In this document: piece after piece, positions 35,101 to 50,468 of the stretch
Layout: each line of letters opens with the position of its first letter
Numbering within the stretch: the first letter of the stretch is position 1
NCBI GenBank assembly: GCA_029891345.1
Contig: CM056997.1
Coordinates: forward strand, 212,575,212-212,639,211
Length of the DNA stretch: 64,000 nucleotides
Direction of reading: 5' to 3'
Source of the DNA: Dryococelus australis
Lineage: Eukaryota; Arthropoda; Insecta; Phasmatodea; Phasmatidae
The notes under the pieces: generated by a model
What the model was told of the DNA's origin: nothing
Databases searched by the model: none
Seen by the model: only the letters and a program-made list of their open reading frames with translations
Position numbers and translations under genes: made by a program

Positions 35101-36090
35101 AATATATATTTTGTGGTATCTCTACAATGGGAAATCTGCGTGTCAGATTTTGAAAGTTTTATCACAGAAAATCTCAAATTACCGCCAATGTTTAAATCTT
35201 TATTAAGTGATTTCCTAAATACGAGAAAAAATTACATCGTAAAATTTTATTTCGTCAAAAAAGTTCTAAATTTCAGCACAGACTTACGAGAGGCAGGACT
35301 AAGTCTAAAAAGCACTTACTTTAATGAAACGATGTTACGTATATGCTACAATAAGCTAACACAGTGATGCCAATTTTATTCCATTAAGACTTCTTATATT
35401 TTTCGAAATTGTTCTTCTACCTATATGAGTATTTATTTCAGTATTTCAATGAGCTGCGTAAATTGCTTTGGTAGTTATTTAAGAGCACATTATTTAATGG
35501 TTCGAGTTACTAACACATTCTAGACTACCCACTAGCTGTGATCTGGTTTCACGCATTAACTTGCCTTGTCTCCATTATTATGTAATAAATCAACAAATTG
35601 CTTGATAAATGTAATTTAACATTCCAATATTCTGCGAATGAAAATTACTGGAAAGCTGCAAGATGACACTGATGCTATTCAACTTTGGTGTGTAATTAAT
35701 AGCATAAAATTAAACCCAATTAAAATCATTCACACGAAAACAATTTTTATTGTGTATAAATATTAAATCAATAATAAACTCATCAAACAACGGAAGTTGG
35801 ATTCGGGTCATGGTTTTTTATGAGATTCTAAGTTGTATTTTCATAATCACGTATATCTTTTATATTTCATACAAAATATCTACACAAGTCGTTATGCATT
35901 CAAGTGTGTCAATATTATACTAGTTTCTATACTTTTACGTGCCAAATAAGAATATACTTATCTGTATTATTGGCGCCATTACTGAAACACACTCGAATTG
36001 ACTTGAAAATTTATAATTTAAATAATTTAAAATTATTCTTAAGATATTACATGCCGATGGTTATCTCACTAAATATAAAACACACTCCTT
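35101..36090 (+). pseudogene. Possible LINE reverse-transcriptase remnant
   Basis: Near 35.65 kb the translation LQDDTDAIQLWCVINSIKLN resembles the thumb-side block of non-LTR reverse transcriptases (LQ.DLd.l..W...N.mkLN..K). Phrases like DSKLYFHNHV follow, comparable to the DSkLsF..Hi block. Upstream, SLLSDFLNTRKNYI (35.2 kb) may be the SYLxxRxQ region. The catalytic YADD box was not found, and stops are frequent. The reading is a motif-order argument only; a chance resemblance remains possible. Confidence 0.4.
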
Positions 36091-38794
36091 AAAGAAAAGG
36101 AGGACAGTAATATATGTATTTTTAATATAAAAAGTAATTTTTCTATTTTGGATTGAAATGTGATTAACAAGCAGGAAACAAGGCCGGCGCGCTTATATAG
36201 GCGAACTAGGGCGCCCTGTAGCTGAGGGCGGAAGGACGGTCAACGGAATATCTAACATACTTTACAGTTCGGTTATAAAAATTTATAAAGTTCATTTAAC
36301 TGAATGGATCATTATAAAGGTAATTTAAAGTAAATAATTATTTACATTTTCTAGTAACATATTTATTGCTATATAGCCTATCATTGGTGGCGTTTAATAA
36401 TGCAGGGAAAGCCTACCCGGTATGTATTTGAAAAGAGTGTAAAGCTGAAAAACTGCTGACTCGTAAAGACTACAAAGGATATTAATGTTACTGAGATGTG
36501 TAGTGAAATATAAGATGTTGCAGGAAAGGTGTCTCAGAAATCAAGATCATAGGACATTTTAGATTACATTTATAAGTCCATCTTACAAGTTAATGTAGCA
36601 CCCATATTTTACACGTCTTTGTGAATATCTAATTAATTAATGTATTTTTCACACTTTTCACACTAAACATTTTTATGTATTCAAATTTCAATAATTTTCA
36701 AAATGTATTTAATTTATAATTTTTTGATTTCAGAATTTTTAATTTTAGATGTACCGATGGTGATATACCATCTTGGAAATGTGTTAGTTAGCTAAATTTT
36801 AATTTTTTTATTTATATTTAGGTAATATTTATCTTATTATATATTTTTGTCTCTATTGTTAATGTTTCAGGTATTATTTATATTTGTACCTCTGTTTCGA
36901 GACATATTCTATGGCTTTTAGTACGTTAGGCCATTGGAGTAGATCGTTTTCGGCAATTTTAAGTTGGAAGACTTCGCGATAGGATTGGCTGGCTATGAAG
37001 GATATGGTTAGCAAGTGTCAGTCAGTAAGGGAGATCGCTCTCTCCGCCATCACCATTCGAAGAGGTAGGATCTGTAGCAGCACACTCGCCCGAAGTGGGA
37101 GAAGCTTAGGTGTGAAATTAGTTGTTAATGTGTCCGATACTCCCCCTGTTTCCTTTTGATATTAAGTGGAATCCGTGATTAAGGTGAGTTGCCATGAAGT
37201 TCTTTCGCATAGCAGAATTACGAGGTAACTAGTATTGGTTACGACGCTGGTCCGTGAACGGGTGGTTCACGTATTAAAACGCCCTATACAGTGATTTGTA
37301 TCTGCAGTGGGAGAAGACTGCATCCTATCCTGTTCCTGCCTTGTAAATTTGATTCCTACGAGAGCAGAATCCTACTAAAGATAAGAAATGGAGAAACCCG
37401 TGGCTTATTTTTCTTCTGGAAGGTCTGGAACGACGTCATTTTGAAAAGCGCCAGGAACACGACTTCCAGCGGTCTTTAACCTCGGAAAACCCTTACGAAG
37501 AGTTTAATGTTTTCCCTGATCTTAACGAAGTAAATTAATGCAATATCTTAAATATTGGTCCAGAAATTGTTTAATTTAAAAATTTTTAATCTTACGCTGA
37601 GCTATGAGCTTTACATATTTTTCACGTTTTTCACACTTTGTTCATGGGTATGGTGCATTTTAGAACGACCACTATCCAACGGCAGTCGAGCATTTTTCTT
37701 AATTTCCTAGTTGATATTGTCATCCAGCGTGTTCAAGCTTAATTTTATTTCAGCGTTAGTAAATTCAATACTGAAAAATCGCAATTTAATTTAAATTCTT
37801 TATGCTGAAACCAAACGTGATGAGTTAGGTTTTTGTAATACGTAGTCGCTTTACCCTCTTCCTCTCTGTTCAATGGCAATGAAATGTTTCCTAAAGTGAC
37901 TACAATTAAGTTGTTATTTCAGCTCACATGCAAATGGCATGTGCATCGGCAGAGCTCATACGAGGTTTGTAAACCATGTGAGTGCTTGCTGCCTACAGCC
38001 TGTGGAGGGCCGGGCTGTAGTTACCTCACAGGTTATTTACCACATCGTTACTGTGTGTTCATCTGTTACTAAATTCTTACACTTTTTCAATCGCCTCTCA
38101 AATAAACAAATGAATTGTAATGTGGCTAGAAGCTCCAGTAGTACATGCTCCTAGGCCTAGCACTGAAACGTATGCATATTGATTTGTTCTTAGGTTGCGT
38201 TAATATCCATATGCACACTATTTATTGCACAAGTATTGTTGGTTGTGGTGTACACGTACATGTTAACTGGTTCTAAGAGATCACGGTATGTACACATACA
38301 CCTACATGAGTGAGTTGTTACATGCTACATACTTGGCTGTTCCATCGTATATCCGTACACCTTCGCAACAAACTTTGAACCCTTACGAGGAACCATTTTG
38401 CCTACGTTCTGAGTCACGCTATATGCTTCATAAATTAGCGCCCTTACGAGAGGCCATTCTTCTACAGTTACATTACTGAGTTTACATTACACAACTGTAA
38501 TGTGCCTAATTTATTTATTAATTTGGAATTTTGCTAAAACGGCGCGTATCATTAGTTACCGGTGAGTGCAGTTTTTCTGAGTTACAGTTAACTAAAACAT
38601 ACACTCACTCGCCTATAAAAACAGGAGACTAATAGAATTTCAACTTATCTTTATAGAGCAAACCATTGGCTTAAGTGAACAAATTTAAAATTCTACAACG
38701 CTAAAGGCAAAAAATTAATTAAGTAACTCCTTATAAACTTTATTCTTGATTCTAGTACACTGTGGTAATATTCGTGCATGTATCACGCATTTAT
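36091..38794. other. No gene recognised
   Basis: Short unconnected open frames only. A GC-richer patch at 36.95-37.45 kb, with a 62-residue frame at 37291-37479, shows no family motif. Confidence 0.45.
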
Positions 38795-38856
38795 GAACTA
38801 TTGTTCAACATCTGTACACCGATAAGAACTATTGTTCAACATATGTACACCGATAA
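38795..38856. repeat. Two tandem 31-bp repeats
   Basis: GAACTATTGTTCAACAT(C/A)TGTACACCGATAA occurs at 38795 and again at 38826 with a single difference. Nothing else of note around it. Confidence 0.85.
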
Positions 38857-39014
38857 TGTCGTACCATTTACTGCAATAAATATATAGGCATTTTTATAAT
38901 TTATTTGATTAGGTACGTTTTTATTTATTTGATTTCGAACTACGTAACTAGTTTCTGTTTTAAACGTTTTGAAAGTATACAGATAAATTAAAAAAAAAAA
39001 GTGCATTAGAGTAG

Positions 39015-39790
39015 TAGGCTTTGGTTCCTTGACGGTCAAGGGCGTGGGGGGGCAGGATGGCAGGATTCGGCCGCCACCATGTTGTTACGTCACCGTCCGC
39101 CGTTTTGGATGTCATTGTCCCTGACCTATGTTCTTTGATCCGAGACCTCTTGACCTTGATCACGGTGACTTCTGACCCCAAAACCGCAAAAAAATTACAA
39201 AAAATTATTTTAAAAAATTCTTAGGAAACATTTTACTAAAAAGTCGTTTAAAAAATTGAAAAATGGTTTAAAATTTATACAAATGTATTATAAAAAGTTA
39301 TTTTAAAAATTGCCAAAAATTATAAAAAAGCAAGGAGCCGGCCGCCTGACGTCATGCACTGTCATTCCAATGACCCGTCCACCATCTTTGACACATACGA
39401 CCTTCTACCTTGACCTTTGACCACAAAAATCCATAAAAACTCCAAAAAATTACAAAAAATAACAAAAAAACACCAAAAATTCGTTAGTAAAAATATTAAG
39501 AATTTTCTTAAAAATATATTTAAAAATTATTTTAAAAATTTTCAAAATTCTAGTCCCCGGCGACCATTTTACAAACAATTTCCCTTTTTCCATAAAATTT
39601 CTATTCTTCCCTTAAAATTCCATTTTCTATTTTCGAAAAATTTATAGAAACTTATGTAAAAATTTATTTAAAAAATAACTTGGAAGTCCTCCCAAACCAC
39701 CAATTTCTCAACTCCGTTCGACTCCAGCAGACCACAAACACGCTCACCCCCACTCCTCCCACCTAAACTCATTTGCGTAAGCGCAGTAAG
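39015..39790 (+). repeat. Complex dispersed repeat, copy D (partial)
   Basis: Starts TAGGCTTTGG, followed by GCCGCCACCATGTTGTTACG, CCGTCCGCCGTTTTGGATGT and CTTGACCTTGATCACGGTGAC. A second, shorter TGACGTCATGCACTGTCATT / GACCCGTCCACCATCTTTG module begins near 39.35 kb, then pyrimidine blocks. Like copy B it lacks the GCATAATACAT array. Confidence 0.75.
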
Positions 39791-42700
39791 CACATATATT
39801 GCGTAAGGCTCTTGACTATTAGCAACGAGCTTTTATATACTAAATATAAATTGATACAAATATATTAATTTGCAGTAAAATTTATAACGTCTGTTCGACC
39901 ACATCTTACATGTTTTACAAATTGTGTAACAATTATTTTTCTCCTTTTAGTACATTTATAAATAAAAACTTGGTTTTAAAGTTTTTTTTTGCATTTATTT
40001 TTCGTGTTGAGGTCCCTAAAACGTATGGTAGCAGTACCAAAAACAAAAGGTGTGTTCAATTTGCACTGGTTTTAATTCGCATAGGACGCAACGGTGGAAA
40101 GCATTAAGTCCACACATTTTGACCCAGGTTTAATTTGTTGCATGCCGTGTACTCTACTCCTGTAGTACCTTTGCACGCCACTCTGGGGATCTGATTACGA
40201 ACAAATGCCATACCGAACTAATAACCATGACACACATTCAAATCTGTTCTGTATATTATACGTGTTCATTACAAGCATGTGCACTATCATCGAACTGTAA
40301 TAAATTCACACTTCTTTAGGCAAAATTTCTCCTATATACACGACATAAATATAGTTGAGATGGTGGACACACATATGAAATGCACCATACGCCGTATATA
40401 TACACCTTTCCATTAAAATTTTGGGTATCTGCAAAATGTCGCATATTTAGAGGTACATTAATGCTTTAAATAATTTATACATCGGTTAGTATATAGCGTC
40501 TATTTGTTTTAAGTGCAATATTGCTCAGTTATATATGAGCAGCTGTCTACTGAATTTCGTTCAGGTATAATTTTTTTTTTTGCATTGGCTTTCATCACAG
40601 TGCGAAAAATACGTATTTTTAAAGAAAACATAACACTTAAAAATGTTTGATGCATTCCTTACCTGCCGACTGCCAGCCAGTTAGAAACAGTTTTACAAAT
40701 AGTGTTCAATTGCCGTTTTCCAAAATCAACTAATTAGTATTGAAATAAATGATTTTGAAATTACAAAATATATAGACCTACTCACTATAATAACATACGT
40801 TTTAAATAATTTTTTGCAGTATATGTTTTATTTGTTTCAACAGTATATTTTTAATTTATCCTTACATTGAATATTACTCAATGAGATATAATTCCTTTAT
40901 CGTGGTTTTACTTTACGTCGGCTACAATGTTTCAGGAAATTGGAGCAATATTTCGTTCAATATCATAACAATTGTCAGGCTGGAGCACAGAAATACTTTT
41001 TTAATTTACTTCTAGCAGTGCGCAGTATTCAAATTACAAAATACTCTCAAGATGGGGAAAATCAGATTATGCGGCTCTAAACACCCGCCTCTGATTTAAC
41101 GACAGGAAACTTTACACTCTCTCTTAAACGAAACTTCAAAACTCGGCTTAAACGAGTTGTGTAACTGATACTTCAGACTTCAGTACGCAGTTTCGTTTAA
41201 CTTTTCTGATAAAACATAAAAAATGTTATCTTGAGGCTTCAAGGGCGCATGGCTAACTCGAGGAACACTACAGTTACATAAATATTTTTCAAACATTGAG
41301 ATGTGAAACTGTTTTCGATAAATATCCATAACTAAATTATAAGAAAATTACGTAGTCACATACAATAATACTTATTTAAAAATTTCGAATAATTTTTTTT
41401 TTAAATAGGCTGATATAGTTTCCACGGTCGATAGGTATTGATAAATGCTTAGTTCAATTCTTTTTTTCCCTGTATTTGTGAATTACTAACATTTCAGGAG
41501 AGACAGAAATTTACAGATGAATATTTAAGGAATTTCTTCTTGTTAAGAAATCTCCTTTAACTTAGCTGAATAATGTACCAAAATAAAAGAATCCTGTTAT
41601 TTTGTACGTGAAAACGAATTAGACATTGATGTTTTATATGTAATGATACAACACCCTATTTCACATAACAATATTTTGTTATATCGTTTCTGGAGATATA
41701 TTCTAACTATGTTTGTGGGCATTTTCTCAGTAATAAATATTTGTTGAATCATTTTGTCTTTTATAATATATATGTGAAACAGTCGTTTCCATCTAAGGAA
41801 TACTACTTATTTAAAATCGGACTATTTTCTGGTTGCTGATTAGAAAATCAGACTAACGCGCTATGAATAACTGCTTCTGTGCAGCGTTGCCCAATATAAA
41901 CCAATTATAACTAAATTCGTGACATGGAGTTGGTGAAATGATCTGGAAAATATCCCCAATTCCGGTGAAACCATTTGCTCTGCTATATGTCGTCAGAGTA
42001 AAGGTGCAATTTTGCCCGCTGTGCAGAAGTCATAATTCCAGGATTTTAAAATGGCGTGACGATCAAGCAACACGAGTCCTCGTACGCCACATCAGTACGG
42101 GGGAGCGACCTTGTTGGCTCTCGCCAAATCGATACCTGTGGAGTGTGCCAGATAACAGCATTATGTCATCTGCTCCACGGAACTATTATATTAGTTGAAA
42201 GATATGATCAAACACATCCGATAAAAATGTTGATGCAAAATAAAATTAAAAACTAGAATAGTAAGTCAGAAACCTGGTAACGGAAAATGAGGCACGCGTT
42301 TCGGCACGAATGCGAGATGCCGAACAAAAACCAAAGAACAATCAGAAGTGTACCGACAAACCTATGTTTATCCAGAAAGGTATCGGTGTGGACGTGCTGA
42401 GAATGCATTTTTCACCAATAGTTAGCCACATCGAAAAGATATGAGATCAGTTTTAATCGCATCATGCAGACATAGCGGCAGAAGACTCTCACTTCAAAAA
42501 TACTACCACGTCTATTTAAGCTACAGTTCTATGAAACGTCTACGTTGGTTATGCCGTGTACGAAATGGCACCAACATACCATAACATTAAGGGGCCCGCC
42601 TAGCTGACTTCTGAATTGCGTCGCACAGTGTTTTATATACACGTTTCCCCACGAAACTGTTAAACTTGCGAACAATGTACTGAACTACGAAAAAAAAAAA

Positions 42701-44130
42701 AAAATACTCTTCAGACAAAGACAGTTAAGTGCTTTCAAGACGCCACGCACATAAAAAATACCATTTAAGAGTACACTGCAAAAAAATTTGAATTTTTTTC
42801 TGAGAATTTGTTTGTAATTTTACAAATGTAACAATAGCGTACAAAAAAATTTCGTGCAAAATGACTCGTTTTTAAAACTACAAGAGCTGTGTTTGTAATA
42901 GACTTTAAGCAACTTTTGTACTATACTGACCCGGATTCACGAGCTGAAGCAAAATGGCGGACACTCCACAACGTAACACCGTACAGATATAGCTATTTGT
43001 GCAAAAACTAAGCTTGATATATTTAGCTGCTGCGTGCAGAAAGAAGTGTATTGCAGGTTTAAACAACGTAAATATCTTAAAAGAACTCAAATAATTATAA
43101 TAAAACGACTACCATTTTAAATACACATCACTCCTTTAATGTTAATGTTTAATGTGTACACAGAACTCTTGAAACGAAATGAATGCGTCCTTGACCGAAT
43201 AATTTCACTAATATTTTGTAGGTGCTTACAAGTATGTTCAGTACAAAAATATTTGTAACATTCGTGGAATAATTTAGGAATTTTTTTTTACCCTGTTTTC
43301 TGTTATTAAATTGTTAAAGTGGTTTTCTAGAGGGAAGCAAATTAAATTAACATCCACTTATCAATCATGTAAGTGGTAATACAAGCCTATAATTTGTAAT
43401 ATTACAAATAAATATTTTGCAGATTCACAAGAAAACTGTTTGTAGATCTGTAAAGGATTTTCTTGGCAACTACGTTTCCAAGGTTTTTTCTTGTAAAAGG
43501 ACAAACGACAATTTCAGTACACTTCAAAGTGGCTAATTTGCAAAGTACAGCGCAACGACTGAGACGCTGCAAGCCATAGGGGCGATGGCTGGTTAGGAGC
43601 GCGTGTTAATGTCGCCCCTTCGGACGCGCAAAACAGCTTCAAGTAGATAGAAGCCTTAATTCTTCTTGGCCCGCGTCTGAATATGCAGACACGAGCGAAA
43701 GGCCGTGAGTCCCATGGTCGACCCCGCGATGTGCAAGCAATTACTCCGGTGGCTGGGATGGGCGAATTTAAACGAAACAGCGCCTTTTATGCTACGAGCT
43801 TTTTTGTCAATTTGCTTTGTGTGGCGATGTTCCAAAACGTTTCTCCGAGAGTTGAGTAAAGTAACAGAGATTAACCGCTGAAGAAATGAGAGTAAACGTT
43901 GTTTTGAAACAAACATGGTGTTAATAGCATGCTGTGTTTACACATATATAATGATTAATAAACTAACGTAATATATAAAAGATATTTAACGCTTTCCCTT
44001 AATGATTTCTTTTCCAAAAAATATGTTATGTACTAAAAACAGTTTTACTTACCATAAGTTAATCATAAATATTAAATCTTAAAATTAAACTTTTAAACAA
44101 GTTAACTTTTCAATGAAATTACAAATTTCT
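39791..44130. other. No gene recognised
   Basis: AT-rich. Short open frames at 41938-42256 and 43656-43916 were inspected on both strands and show no known domain. No further dispersed repeats were identified. Confidence 0.45.
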
Positions 44131-44640
44131 TCACTTTGTCATTTGTAAATTCCCTGTATGTGTCTGTAAGCAGAACATCCACATCTCTTTCAATTGGTTT
44201 AATTCTACTAAACATCCCGCCATGTTCAGTTTACTCTCCGTTGCTCGTTGAAATAGCGCGTGTAAAATTTTACTCTGGCAAGATGCCCAGAGTAATTGCT
44301 CTGCAATTTTAGGACACTGCCAAGAGGAAGTTAAACAGTTACCTAAAGTGTTCTGGGACAGCCAAATGAAAAGTTCATCAGCAGACTGACGTTTTGGAAC
44401 GCACGCCGCCCTGGTCTTCTCTCCCCAGATCTTCTTGGCGCTGATTGTCGCTCGTTGCTTTGGCGCGGACTGGCGCGATTTCATTGTCATCCCGTCCCCG
44501 ATTTCATCACTGTGTTGAACGCTAACAGTTGAATGTCTATTCGTGGGCGAATTGCTGCTCCGGTTTTGTGCAGCACCAGAATTGTTAGATGCATGGAAGT
44601 TCAACGGCTTTTCAGTCATTAAGGTTTCGGGCACACGCAT
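44131..44640 (-). CDS. Unrecognised open frame, 169 aa
   Basis: An uninterrupted 169-residue minus-strand frame starting ATG at 44640. The N-terminal half is rich in Ser, Asn, Thr and basic residues (MTMKSRQSAPKQRA). The C-terminal half is mixed, with ADELFIWLSQ and KEMWMFCLQTHTG, and could be helical. There are no transmembrane segments, no signal peptide and no motif I recognise. It stands alone, without visible splice partners. Its length and its lack of low-complexity repeat make it the best candidate for an unrecognised exon or decayed gene here. A chance open frame is at least as likely. Confidence 0.25.
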   Translation of the reverse strand: MRVPETLMTEKPLNFHASNNSGAAQNRSSNSPTNRHSTVSVQHSDEIGDGMTMKSRQSAPKQRATISAKKIWGEKTRAACVPKRQSADELFIWLSQNTLGNCLTSSWQCPKIAEQLLWASCQSKILHALFQRATESKLNMAGCLVELNQLKEMWMFCLQTHTGNLQMTK

Positions 44641-45311
44641 CCCCAGATTGGTTGCACAATGATCTTCTCAATAAAGTAGAACTATTTTCGGAACCACTTC
44701 TTTGGAAATAAGTTCTCAAGAGCATTTCTGTGACACAAAAAACCGAGCTCTGCAGCACCTTATCGCGGAATGTAATACACGCCGTGTTTATGTTAAAAAC
44801 GGTGATACATAATAAGTTTTAAATGTTAAACACAAAAAAAGTGTAGTAAACGTAATCAATTTTTTGTAGTGTTGCAGAAATATCTTGGCAATAATATTTC
44901 AAATATCGTTTGTTGCCGAAACCTGGCAAGTTCGTCAGTGTGTCTCATGCGGGACGAGTTCCTGTAACACACGGCCATTTCCGGCTTGTGTACATTGTTA
45001 TTTTTTATTAATACGTTTATTTAAAATGAATTTAATGACGTAAATGCGCTAGAGCTGCATAACAAATTACAAACTCTACGGTAAATCCTCAACTCTAACT
45101 CAACATATTATAAGCGCTCAAAATACCCACAGCCTCCTCTACAGACATGCAACACTAAGACGATATCTGAAAACCTCCCAAACACGTCTGCGAGTCTTCT
45201 TCCACAAGAATCACTGCAGCCGTGATTATGTTTTTGAGCTCATACAAGGTAGTGGTGGAACAAAAGCACGTTTTCTTAAGTATCTCGACAAGAAAAATAC
45301 ACGAATTATGA
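44641..45311. other. No gene recognised
   Basis: AT-rich spacer between the unrecognised frame and a SINE; no repeat or motif seen. Confidence 0.45.
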
Positions 45312-45513
45312 CGTCTGGAGTTGCTGGGGACGAAGAACGCAGTGCAAGGTCTCTAGATGAGGAACAGGGCATCGGGAGAGCTCCGAGAACACCCACCAAG
45401 CTGCGGCATCGCCCAACACAATTCCCACGAGCGAAAATACGAAAGCGACTCTGCTGGGAATCGAGCCCTGTTCGCCTTGGTGAGTACTCTAGCCACTACG
45501 TCACTGCGGCCCC
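45312..45513 (-). repeat. tRNA-derived SINE, family 1
   Basis: The minus strand begins GGGGCCGCAGTGACGTAGTGG, with the A-box TGACGTAGTGG and the B-box GGGCTCGATTCCC. The body reads TCGTATTTTCGCTCG, GTGTTGGGCGATGCCGC and GTGTTCTCGGAGCTCTCCCG. Short open frames on both strands across it are not genes. It lies about 130 bases before the minisatellite. Confidence 0.85.
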
Positions 45514-45640
45514 TGCGATGTCCCCGAACTGTTCCTTTTAACATATGGGAAAATTTAAACTTGTACCTTTTTGTGAATTAAAAGTTAGCTTTGTGAAGAA
45601 GTGCTAAAGAAATAACAAATATCGGGGTCGGTAACTTGAG

Positions 45641-47317
45641 CGGTGGTGGGATGACGTCTGGCCCTGCTCAGCCAACAATGTAACGGTGGTGGGATGACGT
45701 CAGGCCCTGCTCAGCCAACAATGTGACGGTGGTGGGATGACGTCAGGCCCTGCTCAGACAACAATGTAGCGGTGGTGGGATGACGTCAGGCCCTGCTCAG
45801 CCAACAATGTAACGGTGGTGGTATGACGTCAGACCCTGCCCAGACGACAATGTAGCGGCGGTGGGATGACGTCAGGCCCTGCTCAGCCAACAATGTAGCA
45901 GTGGTGGGATGACGTCAGGCCCTGCTCAGCCAACAATGTAACGGTGGTGGGATGACGTCAGACCCTGCCCAGACGACAATGTAGAGGTGGTGGGATGACG
46001 TCAGGCCCTGCTCAGCCAACAATGTAACGGTGGTGGGAGGACGTCAGGCCCTGCTCAGACAACAATGTAGCAGTGGTGGGATGACGTCAGGCCCTGCTCA
46101 GCCAACAATGTAGCGGTGGTGGGATGACGTCAGGCCCTGCTCAGCCAACAATGTAGCGGTGGTGGGATGACGTCAGGCCCTGCTCAGCCAACAATGTAGC
46201 AGTGGTGGGATGACGTCAGGCCCTGCTCAGCCAACAATGTGACGGTGGTGGGATGACGTCAGGCCCTGCTCAGCCAACAATGTAGCTGTGGTGGGATGAC
46301 GTCAGGCCCTGCTCAGCCAACAATGTAACGGTGGTGGGATGACGTCAGACCCTGCCCAGACGACAATGTAGAGGTGGTGGGATGACGTCAGGCCCTGCTC
46401 AGACAACAATGTAACGGTGGTGGGAGGACGTCAGGCCCTGCTCAGACAACAATGTAGCAGTGGTGGGATGACGTCAGGCCCTGCTCAGCCAACAATGTAG
46501 CGGTGGTGGGATGACGTCAGGCCCTGTTCAGCCAACAATGTGACGGTGGTGGGATGACGTCAGGCCCTGCTCAGCCAACAATGTGACGGTGGTGGGATGA
46601 CGTCAGGCCCTGCTCAGCCAACAATGTATCGGTGGTGGGATGACGTCAGGCCCTGCTCAGCCAACAATGTAGCGGTGTTGGGATGACGTCAGGCCCTGCT
46701 CAGCCAACACTGTAGCGGTGGTGGGATGACGTCAGACCCTGCTCAGCCAACAGTGTGACAGTGGTGGGATGACGTCAGGCCCTGCTCAGCCAACAATGTA
46801 GCTGTGGTGGGATGACGTCAGGCCCTGCTCAGCCAACACTGTAGCGGTGGTGGGATGACATCAGGCCCTGCTCAGCCAACACTGTAGCGGTGGTGGGATG
46901 ACGTCAGGCCCTGCTCAGCCAACAATGTAGCGGTGGTGGGATGACGTCAGGCCCTGCTCAACCAACAGTGTGACGGTGGTGGGATGACGTCAGGCCCTGC
47001 TCAGCCAACAATGTAGCTGTGGTGGGATGACGTCAGGCCCTGCTCAGCCAACAATGTAGCGGTGGTGGGATGACGTCAGGCCCTGCTCAGCCAACAGTGT
47101 AACGGTGGTGGGATGACGTCAGACCCTGCTCAACCAACAGTGTGACGGTGGTGGGATGACGTCAGGCCCTGCTCAGCCAACAATGTAGCGGTGGAGGGAT
47201 GATGTCAGGCCCTGCTCAGCCAACAATGTAGCGGTGGTGGGATGACGTCAGGCCCTGCTCAGCCAACACTGTAGCGGTGGTGGGATGACATCAGGCCCTG
47301 CTCAGCCAACAATGTAG
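45641..47317. repeat. 43-bp minisatellite, 39 copies, most with a CRE octamer
   Basis: The unit begins CGGTGGTGGGATGACGTCAG and continues GCCCTGCTCAGCCAACAATG then TAG. First units start at 45641 and 45684 (43 apart), and the total span of 1677 bases is exactly 39 units. Most units contain the perfect palindrome TGACGTCA; a few have TGACGTCT, TGATGTCA, TGACATCA or GGACGTCA. Sub-types exist: GACCCTGCCCAGACGACAATG versus GGCCCTGCTCAGCCAACAATG. Their order (for example near 45.83, 45.96 and 46.34 kb) suggests multi-unit duplications. GC content is far above the surroundings. No open frame runs through it. Confidence 0.97.
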
Positions 47318-50083
<2,766 letters not shown>

Positions 50084-50468
50084 GGACGTCTTAGCCGCAG
50101 TATCTACCTCCGCATTCATCCTGCAGTACATACATCTTTTCCCGACTGTAAAGCGAAGTTAGTTAATATATACATATAACTACAATTTGCTTAAGGTCCC
50201 CATCTATCTGAAGCTATTTTCGGCGTATGGAGCCGCAAAGCGCGAAAGTGATAGGGCGACTTTGCCACGACATCAAGTGCGCCATCGACACTAAGTGCAG
50301 TGTTCTGAACTGGCTTGCAGTTTTCTAACTAAGAGAAATCCTGGGCCCTTGAGCAATGCGTGCTGTGGGCTCTCTATCCACCCTTCCCCCCCCCCCTTCC
50401 CAAAAAAAATTGACAATTTACAGCAACATAAATAGTCGTCATCCACTCAAAAAAAATTAGTAAGTTTT
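50084..50468. other. No gene recognised
   Basis: Contains a run of about ten C residues near 50.39 kb. No gene or element was identified. Confidence 0.5.

Noticed and set aside
41938..42256. CPLC-containing frame suggestive of a zinc finger (CPLCRSHNSR...STGERP)
   Set aside because: Only one CxxC and no properly spaced His pair; the TGERP phrase is not preceded by HxxxH. Insufficient for a zinc-finger call.
43560..43920. 86-residue minus-strand frame with GC-rich surroundings
   Set aside because: No motif, no repeat partner found in the window and no splice context that could be judged by eye.
45641..47317. Possible CRISPR array (about 43-bp regular repeats)
   Set aside because: Units are directly contiguous with no unique spacers, the genome is eukaryotic and no cas genes exist; it is a minisatellite.
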